DNA of 64,000 nt, taken from assembly GCF_008274625.1 (NCBI RefSeq), contig NZ_VTRU01000008.1, forward strand, positions 1 to 64,000. Direction: 5' to 3'. Both the position numbers and the translations under genes were made by a program. The notes beneath the pieces were generated by a model. That model was not told the DNA's origin and did not search any database. It saw only the letters and a program-made list of their open reading frames with translations. The DNA is from Chryseobacterium panacisoli (GTDB taxonomy: Bacteria; Bacteroidota; Bacteroidia; Flavobacteriales; Weeksellaceae). Each line of letters opens with the position of its first letter. Position 1 is the stretch's first letter. Below, one piece after another: positions 10,001-17,191 of this stretch.

Positions 10001-10223
10001 CTGTATTCTCTGCATAGTCTTTATCAGAGAAATTTCCTAACCATGATAAAATTCTTTCCTTCATCTCGTTGGCTGCCTTATTGGTAAAAGTCAGAGCGAG
10101 AATATTCCTGATCGACTGCTGTTGATTAGGATAGCGGAGACAGATCATCAGAAGCCTTTGTACCAGGGCATATGTTTTACCGGATCCGGCAGAAGCATTG
10201 ATGACTGTGTAAGAATTTTGCAT
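7083..10223 (-). CDS. UvrD/Rep-family helicase-nuclease (AddA/RecB-like)
   Basis: 1046 residues. Walker A ASAGSGKT is at residues 10-17, Walker B-like FFDEFQDTSELQ near 390, the superfamily I motif VGDPKQSIYRFRGG near 430, and TIHKSKGLEFPIVF near 745. The C-terminal ~180 residues hold a PD-(D/E)xK nuclease signature (RPDRIL, then IIVDFKTG, then QVEGYK). This is the domain order of AddA, the 3'-strand nuclease/helicase of AddAB, which processes double-strand breaks for RecA recombination. The AddB partner is not adjacent; in many Bacteroidota it is encoded elsewhere or next door, so the pair cannot be confirmed here. Monocistronic, convergent with ferritin. Confidence 0.88.
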   Translation of the reverse strand: MQNSYTVINASAGSGKTYALVQRLLMICLRYPNQQQSIRNILALTFTNKAANEMKERILSWLGNFSDKDYAENTDLKNIQKAFEEQGLKITIDELHHRSKKLLDYVLHNYSTLNIGTIDRFNSRLVRSFSYELGLAKNFNLEIEAEPFLIEAVDKMLDQIGENETISNSFMDYVDYSLENNERINLNKNLYDSAKEFVKDIHYEHLKSNKSFDDANYENIKNTLRKEIVLNKKQSAELAAGSIELFKSRNIDIEDFAQGKNGIGGFFTKVIDFYQQKRAGFPFPTTQEESVINNYRKGASSKSKHKESEIFEILDQLLDNRMKLILLYIETQKKEKVLSALLPLKVNKDIQDELQKIEEENDLVLLSKFNILINENLKNEPSAFIYEKVGAQFQHYFFDEFQDTSELQWQNFVPLRDHSVSTEHTSFTLVGDPKQSIYRFRGGESKLMLDIINKKEFSPKEAELLVLKDNWRSARNIVHFNNELYRFHSEGLLEEHQNIFGEDAEQSPKSKIDGRVKVNLIDNLTNEEFYNDTSERMRKDIQECLDNGFKFSDITILCRGNFDIFSYSQKLGNLKVKYRGEETNIKTISDKGLTLELSNTLKAVIEFLRWELNPKNKHCLIMMMYHLNTLGKIHMPDFTLEMKEILDIEGHEEILQLIQDKYSLQLKQDNFPRFNLYNFIEYYINEFSVENKETDFLLNFLEMLFNFTQNAGASTKEFLKYWDEEASSYTIQASDNIDAIQIMTIHKSKGLEFPIVFIPMINKNRDSEFTNWFDTNENEALKSVNINQFNKNLEVYDEEILFFNSKNSYKNMIDRLCLQYVATTRPVEQLFFYIQKANKTSNNLELLEFLQTKNPEQADEFDVYEVNPEMLKKNSKDKTSLFKTQNIQDLKNVNEKSTSIKIATPSKNYQVRNEKVRIGLFVHELLSKINTEKDISKVLEGYALEGQITLEEKNEIQLTLEEIVKTYAEFFDEKWEVINEKDIMISENGESHIFRPDRILKGEEGYIIVDFKTGEQKTKDEAQVEGYKNILEHLGKKVLKTQIIYL

Positions 10224-10379
10224 TGTAAAAAGAGAATTGAGACTGCAAGTTAGCTAAAATTTAAAAGAAACTTTAACAATTTAATCGGGCTATTTAACAG
10301 TTTGTAAGGCAAAAATCAAAAAGAAATATTAAAACGCGTTAACTGTGGTTAAACTTATGGTATACATTAAAAATAATTT

Positions 10380-10387
10380 TAGCTTTG
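10380..10387 (+). promoter_or_regulatory. Probable -7 box upstream of the CarboxypepD_reg-like cluster
   Basis: TAGCTTTG matches TAnnTTTG. Its last three bases are the TTG that begins the longest reading frame, so that TTG is unlikely to be the start codon. TTAAC-type sequences lie upstream at 10338 and 10348, reminiscent of the repeats near the two-component systems, but phasing is imperfect. Confidence 0.4.
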
Positions 10388-10405
10388 CTCTATAAAAAAC
10401 AGCCA

Positions 10406-11152
10406 GTGAAACTCAAACTATTCTTTTTTTTATCCTTTATTTTTTTTATCCATACCCATGCCCAAAGTTATATATTCGGAAAAATTACTTCTGAAAACGG
10501 TGCTGAAATGGAAGATGTGAATGTCATCAATATCCGGACTGATGAAATAGTCGTTTCCAACAGAGACGGCCATTTTATGATTTCCGGAAGACAAGGAGAT
10601 GAATTACGTTTTATAAAAGCAGGATATGAAAGACTCATGAGAAAAGTTTCTCAGGAAAATGTACAGTCTCCTATGAATATAAGCCTTGTTCGCCAAACCA
10701 TTCAGATTCCTGAAGTGGAAGTAAAGCAAGGCCTTACCGGAAACCTGAAAATAGATTCAAAGCTCTACAACAAGCCTAAAAAGGTTGAAAAGCTACTCAA
10801 AGATATGGACAAATATATGGCTCAGAAATCTGACCCAAGAATATTAGCAGCAAAACCCGGAGAGTTTGTACAGCCTAAAGGGCAGGGGTTCTCTATAGGA
10901 AAAGTGAAAGACAAATGGGATGATGTAGATTTGATGCAGTATATCAGAGCAAGTCTTGGAGATGATTATTTTACCAATCTTAAGATTGAAAAGCCATTGA
11001 TAGACCATTTTATTTACTATGTTTTTGCAGGCGGTTTTGAAAGGAAGAAAATACTGAAGTACGGTTTCTGCAGTGATGCAGACCTGAACAGATTTCAACG
11101 TTTTGTTCTGACAAGAATTTCATCCTATCGAGCTCCACAAACTAAAAGATAG
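10406..11152 (+). CDS. Exported protein with CarboxypepD_reg-like domain, paralogue 1
   Basis: About 248 residues if translation begins at the GTG at 10406; the longer frame starts at TTG 10385, which overlaps a -7 promoter box. A signal peptide (FFFLSFIFFIHTHAQS) precedes a ~80-residue beta-sandwich of the carboxypeptidase-regulatory type (GKITSENGAEMEDVNVIN...DELRFIKAGYERL), which is usually the N-terminal module of SusC-like transporters. Here it stands without a barrel. The C-terminal ~150 residues are unlike any family I know but recur in the next two genes. The gene is first of a tight three-gene operon: its TAG stop abuts the next ATG. Function unknown. Confidence 0.75.
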   Translation: MKLKLFFFLSFIFFIHTHAQSYIFGKITSENGAEMEDVNVINIRTDEIVVSNRDGHFMISGRQGDELRFIKAGYERLMRKVSQENVQSPMNISLVRQTIQIPEVEVKQGLTGNLKIDSKLYNKPKKVEKLLKDMDKYMAQKSDPRILAAKPGEFVQPKGQGFSIGKVKDKWDDVDLMQYIRASLGDDYFTNLKIEKPLIDHFIYYVFAGGFERKKILKYGFCSDADLNRFQRFVLTRISSYRAPQTKR

Positions 11153-11971
11153 ATGGATAGGATATATACCGGGAGGGTTTTATTTCTTGTGCTTTTTTGT
11201 ATCGCTTCTGGATTGTGGGCACAGCAAAAGATATCGGGAAAAGTGATTACAGGAAACGAACTGGACTTAACTCCTGTGCTCATTGTCAATATTTCACAAG
11301 GTAAAAGCATGTTAAGTGATATGTCCGGGAAATTTGAAATTGAAGCAAAAGAAAACGATGAGATCAGGTTCGTCAAAGAAGGATATTACCGCGTGGATAA
11401 GAAAATTACCAGCGAAGAAATGAATTCTCCATTGAATATCATTCTCAAAAGAATGGAAATCCAGATTTCTGAAGTGAAGATTACCTACAGACCTACAGGA
11501 AATTTAGCGAAAGATAATCAGCATCTGAATGAATCCAGAAAGCTTCAGTCGTTAAAATCAGATATGGAGGAGTATATGAAAAGTCCGCTTAATCAACCTT
11601 TGCCTAATAATACTGTTTCAAAAACTTTTACAGGACATGATTATAATGCGGGGCAGGTAAACCTGTTTGGTGTATTTAATGCTGTATCAGGTTTGGTGAA
11701 GAAGGTAACAAAACCTAAAATTACCAAAGCAAACTATAATGAAACCCAGGATTTCCTTAAAAGAATAAGAAATCAGATCAACCTGAATTTTCTGAAAAAA
11801 TACGGTATGGACGAGGAGCAGATAGATGCCTTTCTCCTTTATGCAGAAAAAACACGTTCACTGGCAAAAAGGTACAGGAAGGATTTTCAGATAAGTGTGG
11901 TAGAATATGAGCTTAAAACAGCATTTGCGGAATATAGTAAAACAAATAAACTGGAAGGAACTAAAGAATAA
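11153..11971 (+). CDS. Exported protein with CarboxypepD_reg-like domain, paralogue 2
   Basis: 272 residues; the ATG directly follows the stop of paralogue 1, implying translational coupling. Signal peptide (VLFLVLFCIASGLWAQQ) then the same domain (KISGKVITGNELDLTPVLIV...NDEIRFVKEGYYRVDKK). After the domain comes a shared linker block: EVKITYRPTGNLAKD here, EVEVKQGLTGNLKID in paralogue 1. The C-terminal half is helical, with a DFLKRIRNQINLNFLKKYGM segment corresponding to the region around YIRASLGDDYFTNL in paralogue 1. The protein is probably periplasmic or outer-membrane associated. No function can be assigned. Confidence 0.78.
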   Translation: MDRIYTGRVLFLVLFCIASGLWAQQKISGKVITGNELDLTPVLIVNISQGKSMLSDMSGKFEIEAKENDEIRFVKEGYYRVDKKITSEEMNSPLNIILKRMEIQISEVKITYRPTGNLAKDNQHLNESRKLQSLKSDMEEYMKSPLNQPLPNNTVSKTFTGHDYNAGQVNLFGVFNAVSGLVKKVTKPKITKANYNETQDFLKRIRNQINLNFLKKYGMDEEQIDAFLLYAEKTRSLAKRYRKDFQISVVEYELKTAFAEYSKTNKLEGTKE

Positions 11972-11986
11972 TAAAAGTTGGGACAT

Positions 11987-12790
11987 ATGACTGAAAATAT
12001 TGAATCATTGAGGCAGAGAAAATTTCTTCTTTTCCTTATGCTTCTGTGCAGTACTTTTATTTTTTCTCAACAGACCGTAACGGGACGGGTAGTGGATGAT
12101 AGCGGGGAGAACTTAAGTAAAGTGATCATTATTAATATGTCTTCCGATAAAAAAGTATATTCTGATTCAGAGGGTGTGTTTTCTATAGAAGCCAATCCTA
12201 ATGATGAACTGAGATTTGTAAAAGAAGACTTCAACAGAACATCCAGAAGAGTTCTTGCCAATGGTGTCAATTTGCCGCTGTTTATTACTCTTTATCAGAT
12301 TCCGAGAGATGTGGGAGAAGTAAAGATCGTAAAAAAACTCACGGGAGATCTGGAAACAGACTCACGGATTGTGGCAAAAGTAGATAAAGGAGAACAGGTG
12401 AGAGATGCTGTGGGACTTCCGCAGCCGGTTGGAAAAATGAGAGAAAAGCCGGCCGAAGTGAAAAGCGTTCTTTTGCCAATACTCTTAGGAAATCTGAATG
12501 TTCAGGGAGTTTATGATCTGATAAGCGGTAAAGCCAGAAGACAGAAAAGACAATATAAATATGATGACCTTCAGGAACATGTTGCCTGGGTTCGGGATAG
12601 GATAGATGATGATTATTTTGTAAAAGCCGGAATTCCGGCCGACAGAATTTCAGAATTTATTCAGTTTTCATTCTTAGCGAAGCCTCAGGTACGAACGTAT
12701 GTGAAAGCAAAAAATCTTTCAGGCGTAATGTTGAGGCTTGAAGAAACGGCACCTCTTTTTATAGAGAGGCTGAAACAGAATCAAAAATAG
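11987..12790 (+). CDS. Exported protein with CarboxypepD_reg-like domain, paralogue 3
   Basis: 267 residues from the ATG at 11987; the longer frame begins at TTG 11978, only 6 bases after the preceding stop. Signal-like hydrophobic segment (FLLFLMLLCSTFIFSQQ) is followed by the regulatory-like domain (TVTGRVVDDSGENLSKVIII...NDELRFVKEDFNRTSRR). It keeps the block GEVKIVKKLTGDLETDS and the C-terminal segment WVRDRIDDDYFVKAGI common to the trio. It is the most divergent of the three after the domain. Last gene of the operon; no clear hairpin follows. Confidence 0.76.
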   Translation: MTENIESLRQRKFLLFLMLLCSTFIFSQQTVTGRVVDDSGENLSKVIIINMSSDKKVYSDSEGVFSIEANPNDELRFVKEDFNRTSRRVLANGVNLPLFITLYQIPRDVGEVKIVKKLTGDLETDSRIVAKVDKGEQVRDAVGLPQPVGKMREKPAEVKSVLLPILLGNLNVQGVYDLISGKARRQKRQYKYDDLQEHVAWVRDRIDDDYFVKAGIPADRISEFIQFSFLAKPQVRTYVKAKNLSGVMLRLEETAPLFIERLKQNQK

Positions 12791-12902
12791 TTGTGTGAAT
12801 CTTCAGGTTTTTTAATTTTTTAAATGTTAAAAAAATCTTAAAATATTGGAATGGTAATTGATACAATTTTAAGTGTAACAACAACCCAAATTCACAAGTT
12901 TT

Positions 12903-13637
12903 ATGAATAAAAATATTTTTGCAGTAGCTATAGCCGCGCTGGGCTTTATAATCGGGCTCGGATTTTTAGGAAATGCCATTAAAAACAGAAATAAATCTGA
13001 AAATACAATTTCCGTCACAGGGCTAGGTACAAAGCAGTTTACGTCAGACCTGATCACCTGGTCCGGAAGTTTTTCTAAAAATAATGCTGATCTGAAATCG
13101 GCTTATGATGAGCTGGCGACCGACAGAAAAGTAATCAATGATTACCTGGTTTCAAAAGGGATACAACAGAAGGAGATTGTATTTTCTTCCGTGGACATCC
13201 AAAAACAGTTCAGAAGTTATAATGATGCCAACGGAAATTATGTGCAGGGAGAATTCTCTGGTTATAACCTTACCCAAAAAGTCTCTATTGAAAGTAAAGA
13301 AGTAAGCAAAATAGAAAACCTATCCAGAAATATTACGGAAATTATCAATCGCGGAATTGAATTCACTTCTTCCTCACCTGCTTATTTTTATACTAAACTG
13401 GCAACCGTGAAGCAGGAAATGATTGCCAGTGCAACAAAAGATGCCAAAGAACGTGCTGAGAAAATTGCAGAAAACTCTGGAAGTAGCTTGGGAAACCTGA
13501 AAAAAGCAACAATGGGAGTTATCCAGATTACAGCCCCCAATTCTAATGAAGACTATTCCTATGGAGGAACTTTCAATACTTCATCCAAAGAAAAAGAAGC
13601 CAGTATCACCATAAAACTTGAGTACGAAGTGAATTAG
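12903..13637 (+). CDS. SIMPL domain protein (DUF541)
   Basis: 244 residues. One N-terminal hydrophobic anchor (residues ~5-25, IFAVAIAALGFIIGLGFLG) is followed by the SIMPL/DUF541 domain, with its hallmark opening ISVTGLGTKQFTSDLITWSGSF and the conserved ATKDAKERAEKIAENSG helix near residue 185. Family members are periplasmic or outer-membrane proteins linked to envelope stress tolerance and, in eukaryotes, signalling; the biochemical role remains uncertain. Single gene, convergent with the GNAT gene across a strong bidirectional hairpin. Confidence 0.88.
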   Translation: MNKNIFAVAIAALGFIIGLGFLGNAIKNRNKSENTISVTGLGTKQFTSDLITWSGSFSKNNADLKSAYDELATDRKVINDYLVSKGIQQKEIVFSSVDIQKQFRSYNDANGNYVQGEFSGYNLTQKVSIESKEVSKIENLSRNITEIINRGIEFTSSSPAYFYTKLATVKQEMIASATKDAKERAEKIAENSGSSLGNLKKATMGVIQITAPNSNEDYSYGGTFNTSSKEKEASITIKLEYEVN

Positions 13638-13679
13638 AAGAACCATTGTCTAAATTTTACAAAACCACAGAGAATTAAA

Positions 13680-13706
13680 TGTTTAAAACTTTTGTGATTA
13701 AAAAAT
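13680..13706. repeat. Dispersed intergenic repeat, copy 1
   Basis: TGTTTAAAACTTTTGTG followed by a short AT stretch and an A run. The same 17-mer with one change lies at 34908-34924, also between genes and also followed by a TTAAAAAA tail. Confidence 0.5.
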
Positions 13707-13713
13707 AAACAAT

Positions 13714-13743
13714 AAACGCCGGAAACAATTCCGGCGTTTTATA
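13714..13743. terminator. Bidirectional terminator
   Basis: AAACGCCGGAA (13714-13724) pairs with TTCCGGCGTTT (13729-13739), 4-base loop; it serves the convergent SIMPL (+) and GNAT (-) genes. Confidence 0.85.
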
Positions 13744-13746
13744 TTT

Positions 13747-14259
13747 TTAGTGATAAATAATATTGTAAATTTCTTTTTTTGCTTCCTCTACATTTTCAGG
13801 AGTATAATTGGCCAGCAGCCATAAATTCAAAGACTTTTTTCCTTCTCCATAACTCGGCTGAATATGCGTATCATCAATCAGACTGAAATTATTTCTCTGA
13901 TAAAAAGAGTAACGTCTTGCTGCATCTTCACTCAAATCTGAAGGTTCAATTTCTAAAATAACACCCGGATAGTTTTCTGAAATATGATTGATAATATGAG
14001 AACCCAGCTTCTTACTTCTGAATGCTTCAAATACTTCAAAATGCTCTACAAAAACAAAAGTGCTAAGTTCCCACAAGATGAGGTAGCCAATAGCTTCCGA
14101 TTCATGGATGACAGACATGAATTTTACATGCGGATTTGAAAATAAGCCCTCAAACTGTTCTTTATCTCTTTGTTCGTCCGGAGGAAAAGTGGTTGTATAA
14201 GAAGTATAGATGTCTTTAATTCTATGATCTTCAGCAGAAGTAATCGGTAAAAATTCCAT
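13747..14259 (-). CDS. GNAT-family N-acetyltransferase
   Basis: 170 residues with the GNAT fold: beta strands around FMSVIHESEAIGYLILWEL, the central strand FVFVEHFEVFEAFRSKKLGSHIINHI containing the acetyl-CoA pyrophosphate loop (variant of R/QxxGxG/A: RSKKLGS), and ARRYSFYQRNNF near residue 115, a typical motif B. The substrate cannot be deduced. It lies 3 bases downstream of the PspC-like gene on the same strand and is probably co-transcribed with it. Confidence 0.85.
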   Translation of the reverse strand: MEFLPITSAEDHRIKDIYTSYTTTFPPDEQRDKEQFEGLFSNPHVKFMSVIHESEAIGYLILWELSTFVFVEHFEVFEAFRSKKLGSHIINHISENYPGVILEIEPSDLSEDAARRYSFYQRNNFSLIDDTHIQPSYGEGKKSLNLWLLANYTPENVEEAKKEIYNIIYH

Positions 14260-14262
14260 AAT

Positions 14263-14484
14263 TTATAAATCAAAGACACTAGGTCTTCTGGTGATGAAAA
14301 TATCTTTAATCCAAAGCGTGAATGCCAATCCCAGATAGATCAGAAAGAAAAAACCCACTGTGGCAAAAGTAGAGTAAATGAAGAAAACTCTCAGTTTAGA
14401 TACAGGAATTCCCAGCTTGGCACCCGTTCTTGTCAGTACACCAAACCACTCTCTTTCCATTTTATGACGGATATTACTCAGCAT
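14263..14484 (-). CDS. Small PspC-domain membrane protein
   Basis: 73 residues. The N-terminal half (REWFGVLTRTGAKLGIPVSKLRVFFIYS) is the PspC-type motif in which a Gly-Val-rich turn precedes a hydrophobic segment; residues ~33-60 form one or two membrane spans (YSTFATVGFFFLIYLGLAFTLWIKDIF). Stand-alone PspC proteins of this size are widespread in Flavobacteriia and are often mis-labelled as transcription regulators. A role in envelope stress is inferred from the family name only. It is probably translated with the GNAT gene. Confidence 0.8.
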   Translation of the reverse strand: MLSNIRHKMEREWFGVLTRTGAKLGIPVSKLRVFFIYSTFATVGFFFLIYLGLAFTLWIKDIFITRRPSVFDL

Positions 14485-14497
14485 TTCCAGATTGTTA

Positions 14498-14540
14498 TTT
14501 AAAAGTTTAAATCCAATACTGCAAGTTAAGGAATTTTTTT
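14498..14540 (-). pseudogene. Degenerate duplicate of the DUF2851 gene 3' end
   Basis: The minus strand reads CSIGFKLLNN, a near copy of the DUF2851 C-terminus CGIGFKLLKE. The 43-bp segment matches 14588-14630 at a fixed distance of 90 bp, apart from a one-base change in the length of the A/T run and several substitutions. It has no start and is out of frame upstream; it is a tail remnant, not a gene. Confidence 0.75.
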
Positions 14541-14580
14541 GATAAGGTTTTGTATAATACCCTCTATCTGCTACAGAGAA

Positions 14581-15837
14581 TTATTCTTTTAAAAGTTTGA
14601 ATCCAATGCCGCACGCTAAGCAATTTTTTGCTTCACAATAGTTTTTATGATGATAGATCAGGCTCTGGCTTTCCAAAGCATTGGTAATCTTCAGTCCAAG
14701 TTTTTCCCAGCCTGTAACGATGGTGTTTTTTTCGGGAGAGACGGTTCTGTACAGTTCAATAATTTCATCTGCAATCTCTTCACGATGGTATTTGTGATAA
14801 GTATATTTTAAAGGAAGAACAGTATTTAAAATAAGAAGATTAATGAAATCTTTGCTCAGTGTTTTAGGCTGTACTTTTGAAATATTTCCGAAATTAAAAT
14901 GAAAATCCCAGTATTCAGAAGCTTTTATAGTTCTAAATAAATTATACAGCTGATCCCCATTCCTGGCTTCCATAATCTTAGAGAATAGATTCTGATGTTT
15001 GTATAGGTCGGCCAACTGAGACAATCTTATTGTAGGGAAATTGGGAGGTCTTAACCTTAAAAACTTAGGATGAAACTTTAGATCCGAAATCGAAAACTTG
15101 GCTTTAATGAAATCAAATTCTCTTTTCCATATTTTCATCTGTCCGTCTTTTGGATCCTCGAGCCATCCCGATATTCCGAAAAATAAAGCTTCCAGCTGAA
15201 GAGAATTCTGGCGGATTTTATTAATAATGCTGTAATCCACACTTTCAGCAATCTGCCGGAAAATATGGGCGTTTACTTTTAATCCGAATGAATAAGCAAA
15301 ACTGTGAAATAGAACGGCTTCAAAATTATTTTTATAGTGAATTAAATTCTGTTCAAGTTCCAGAGATTTCTCATCTAGCTTTTTAAGGATATTCTCTTCG
15401 TGGAAGTGAACAGGTACTTTTTTTGGATCAAAGATTTTTTCACAGGGAATAAATTCATTTCCATTAATGAGCTTTTCATATTTCAAGATGATATTTTCAT
15501 CGATATGATTTTTCAGTTCCAACGTTGGAACATGCTTTCCTGTAAGTTCTTGAATTTCTATGTCATGCTGAAGTACAACATGCAGAATGATGTTCTGATA
15601 ATTGGGATCCTGAGAATGATTGTGGAAAATCCAGTCTGAGGAACGAACATGCAGCTCTATATTTCCTGCGAGAAGCAAACCGTTGATTTTGATTTTGGCA
15701 TCCAGAAAATCGGGGCCGGCATTTTTATTCCATTTTCCGAAATGGATGATCTCAACGGAATTCCCTTCAATATCCTTGAAGTCAAAATTTTTAAAAACCT
15801 TATAGTTCCAAAGATATTGAAGTAGTTTTTCCGTCAT
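14581..15837 (-). CDS. DUF2851 family protein
   Basis: 418 residues, the usual length for this Bacteroidota-restricted family. N-terminal ~110 residues (LLQYLWNYKVF, then AGPDFLDAKIKINGLLLAGNIE, then ELHVRSSDW and NIILHVVL) form a conserved core that resembles restriction-endonuclease-like folds with acidic and His residues, although no function is established. The C-terminus has a Cys cluster (CEAKNCLACGIG) that could bind a metal. No signal peptide; cytosolic. It is separate from its neighbours, with ~190 bases upstream. Its last ~43 bases are duplicated downstream. Confidence 0.85.
   Translation of the reverse strand: MTEKLLQYLWNYKVFKNFDFKDIEGNSVEIIHFGKWNKNAGPDFLDAKIKINGLLLAGNIELHVRSSDWIFHNHSQDPNYQNIILHVVLQHDIEIQELTGKHVPTLELKNHIDENIILKYEKLINGNEFIPCEKIFDPKKVPVHFHEENILKKLDEKSLELEQNLIHYKNNFEAVLFHSFAYSFGLKVNAHIFRQIAESVDYSIINKIRQNSLQLEALFFGISGWLEDPKDGQMKIWKREFDFIKAKFSISDLKFHPKFLRLRPPNFPTIRLSQLADLYKHQNLFSKIMEARNGDQLYNLFRTIKASEYWDFHFNFGNISKVQPKTLSKDFINLLILNTVLPLKYTYHKYHREEIADEIIELYRTVSPEKNTIVTGWEKLGLKITNALESQSLIYHHKNYCEAKNCLACGIGFKLLKE
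14588..14630. repeat. Source copy of the duplicated DUF2851 tail
   Basis: Direct repeat partner of 14498-14540, inside the 3' end of the DUF2851 coding region. Confidence 0.7.
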
Positions 15838-15865
15838 AAGTGTGACGATAAATATAATGTAAATA

Positions 15866-15916
15866 TTATGCTTTCGTCAGCTCCTTATTAAAGTTTTCTA
15901 TAGCCGTTCTATACAT
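15866..15916 (-). pseudogene. Remnant duplicate of the bshA 3' end
   Basis: On the minus strand this reads MYRTAIENFNKELTKA then a stop, against MYRTTIENFNKEFSKV then a stop at the true bshA terminus (17192-17244). Thirty-five of thirty-six bases match across 15883-15918 and 17209-17244. The fragment has no upstream coding region. Together the two copies flank the crp-doxX pair as direct repeats. Confidence 0.85.
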
Positions 15917-16030
15917 TTATTGATTTATAGAAAAAAATATTTTCTAAGCGGGATTTATGGAGAATGCTGTTAAGTTTTTTTATTTTGCTGTGTATTTCTG
16001 TCCATATTCAATAGAAACATTGTTCAGCCG

Positions 16031-16474
16031 TTATTTTTTAGAAATCAATTGATTTGCAGAATACTTTCCACTTCCGTTTAATCCTAAAGCAATACATAAT
16101 CCAATCACCAATAGATGATATTCGTAGCCTTCGCCTTTCTGGGTTCCGAACCAGTTCATAAAGAAACCATTTTCTAAATGAGCTATGAAGATAATATTAA
16201 GGAACAAGACGCCAAAAGCTACGGACCATAATCTTGAAGCCAAGCCCATAATTAAAGAGACAGATCCCCAAAATTCTGTTAGAATTACCATTACTGAAAT
16301 AATCCAAGGCAGATGCATATATTCTGTCAGGTGTTCAACTTCTTTACTGAATCCGGGTCCGCCAAACCAGCCAAACATTTTTTGAGCTCCATGCGGAAAC
16401 ATTATTAATCCAAGTGTGAGTCTAATCACAAATCCTGTCCAATCGTCGTTGGTGTTAAAAATTTTATTTTTCAT
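16031..16474 (-). CDS. DoxX family membrane protein
   Basis: 147 residues with four hydrophobic segments (roughly 17-33, 53-75, 80-100 and 120-137) and the DoxX family start WTGFVIRLTLGLIMFPHGAQKMFGWFGG. DoxX/MauD-like proteins are small inner-membrane proteins that in some bacteria act with thiol/redox partners; here the role is unknown. It lies 52 bases downstream of the Crp/Fnr gene on the same strand, so the regulator may control it. The pair sits between two copies of the bshA tail, suggesting that both arrived together. Confidence 0.88.
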   Translation of the reverse strand: MKNKIFNTNDDWTGFVIRLTLGLIMFPHGAQKMFGWFGGPGFSKEVEHLTEYMHLPWIISVMVILTEFWGSVSLIMGLASRLWSVAFGVLFLNIIFIAHLENGFFMNWFGTQKGEGYEYHLLVIGLCIALGLNGSGKYSANQLISKK

Positions 16475-16526
16475 TTCATAAAATTGAGGATAACAGCCAA
16501 CAAAAAAATTAAAGTAGTTGAAGAAA

Positions 16527-17108
16527 TTACTTTTGGATCAGTTTTTTTCTGAGCATACTTAGAAATACAGGTGTGATACCAAGATATGAAGCTATATGTT
16601 TTTGTGGAATTCTCTGTAGAAATGTGGAGTGCTTCCCAATAAATTCCAGATATCGTTGTTCAGCTGTTTGTGACAGATTTTGATTAATTCTTTGTTGCTG
16701 TGATACATATGCATTCTGTATGAGCAGCCTGAAATAGCGTTCCAGTTTTGGAACTTCAAGATATAGTTTATCTAAATCTATTTTTGTGATCTGGAGGATT
16801 TCAGTATTTTCTAATGCAATAATATTATAAAAAGAAGGTGTTTCTGTTAAAAAACTTAATAAATCCCCGGTCCACCAATCTTCTATGGCAAACGTTAGGG
16901 TATGCTCAAATCCATTTTCATCAATTGAATAAGTTCTCAGGCACCCGCTGATGATAAAACTTTCTGTTCTGCAGGTTTCACCGCTCCTCAATAAGAATTC
17001 TTTCTTTTTCAGGTTTTTAGGTGTGAATAAAGAATCAATTAATTCAATTTCTTCAATATTGAGTTTTATATATTTTGAGAAATGTTCAATTAATTTATTT
17101 GACTCCAC
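16527..17108 (-). CDS. Crp/Fnr family transcription regulator
   Basis: 193 residues, start codon GTG at 17108 (the nearby ATG is out of frame). The N-terminal ~115 residues form a cyclic-nucleotide-binding-type beta roll (KKKEFLLRSGETCRTESFIISGCLRTY, GDLLSFLTETPSFYNIIALENTEIL). The C-terminus carries a helix-turn-helix (RIPQKHIASYLGITPVFLSMLRKKL), shorter than in classical CRP. No Cys cluster for an Fe-S centre is evident. This subtype is common in Bacteroidota next to genes for redox or detoxification proteins; target is probably the downstream doxX gene. Confidence 0.88.
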   Translation of the reverse strand: MESNKLIEHFSKYIKLNIEEIELIDSLFTPKNLKKKEFLLRSGETCRTESFIISGCLRTYSIDENGFEHTLTFAIEDWWTGDLLSFLTETPSFYNIIALENTEILQITKIDLDKLYLEVPKLERYFRLLIQNAYVSQQQRINQNLSQTAEQRYLEFIGKHSTFLQRIPQKHIASYLGITPVFLSMLRKKLIQK

Positions 17109-17140
17109 GACATCAATAGTTTAGGTATCATTAAAAAATT

Positions 17141-17168
17141 GCCACAAATATTTCTTAAATATTGTGGC
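17141..17168 (-). terminator. Terminator of bshA
   Basis: GCCACAAATATTT (17141-17153) pairs with AAATATTGTGGC (17157-17168) with one bulge; on the minus strand it is followed by a T run, just after the bshA stop. Confidence 0.7.
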
Positions 17169-17191
17169 TATTGATAATATAACGACTCTCT

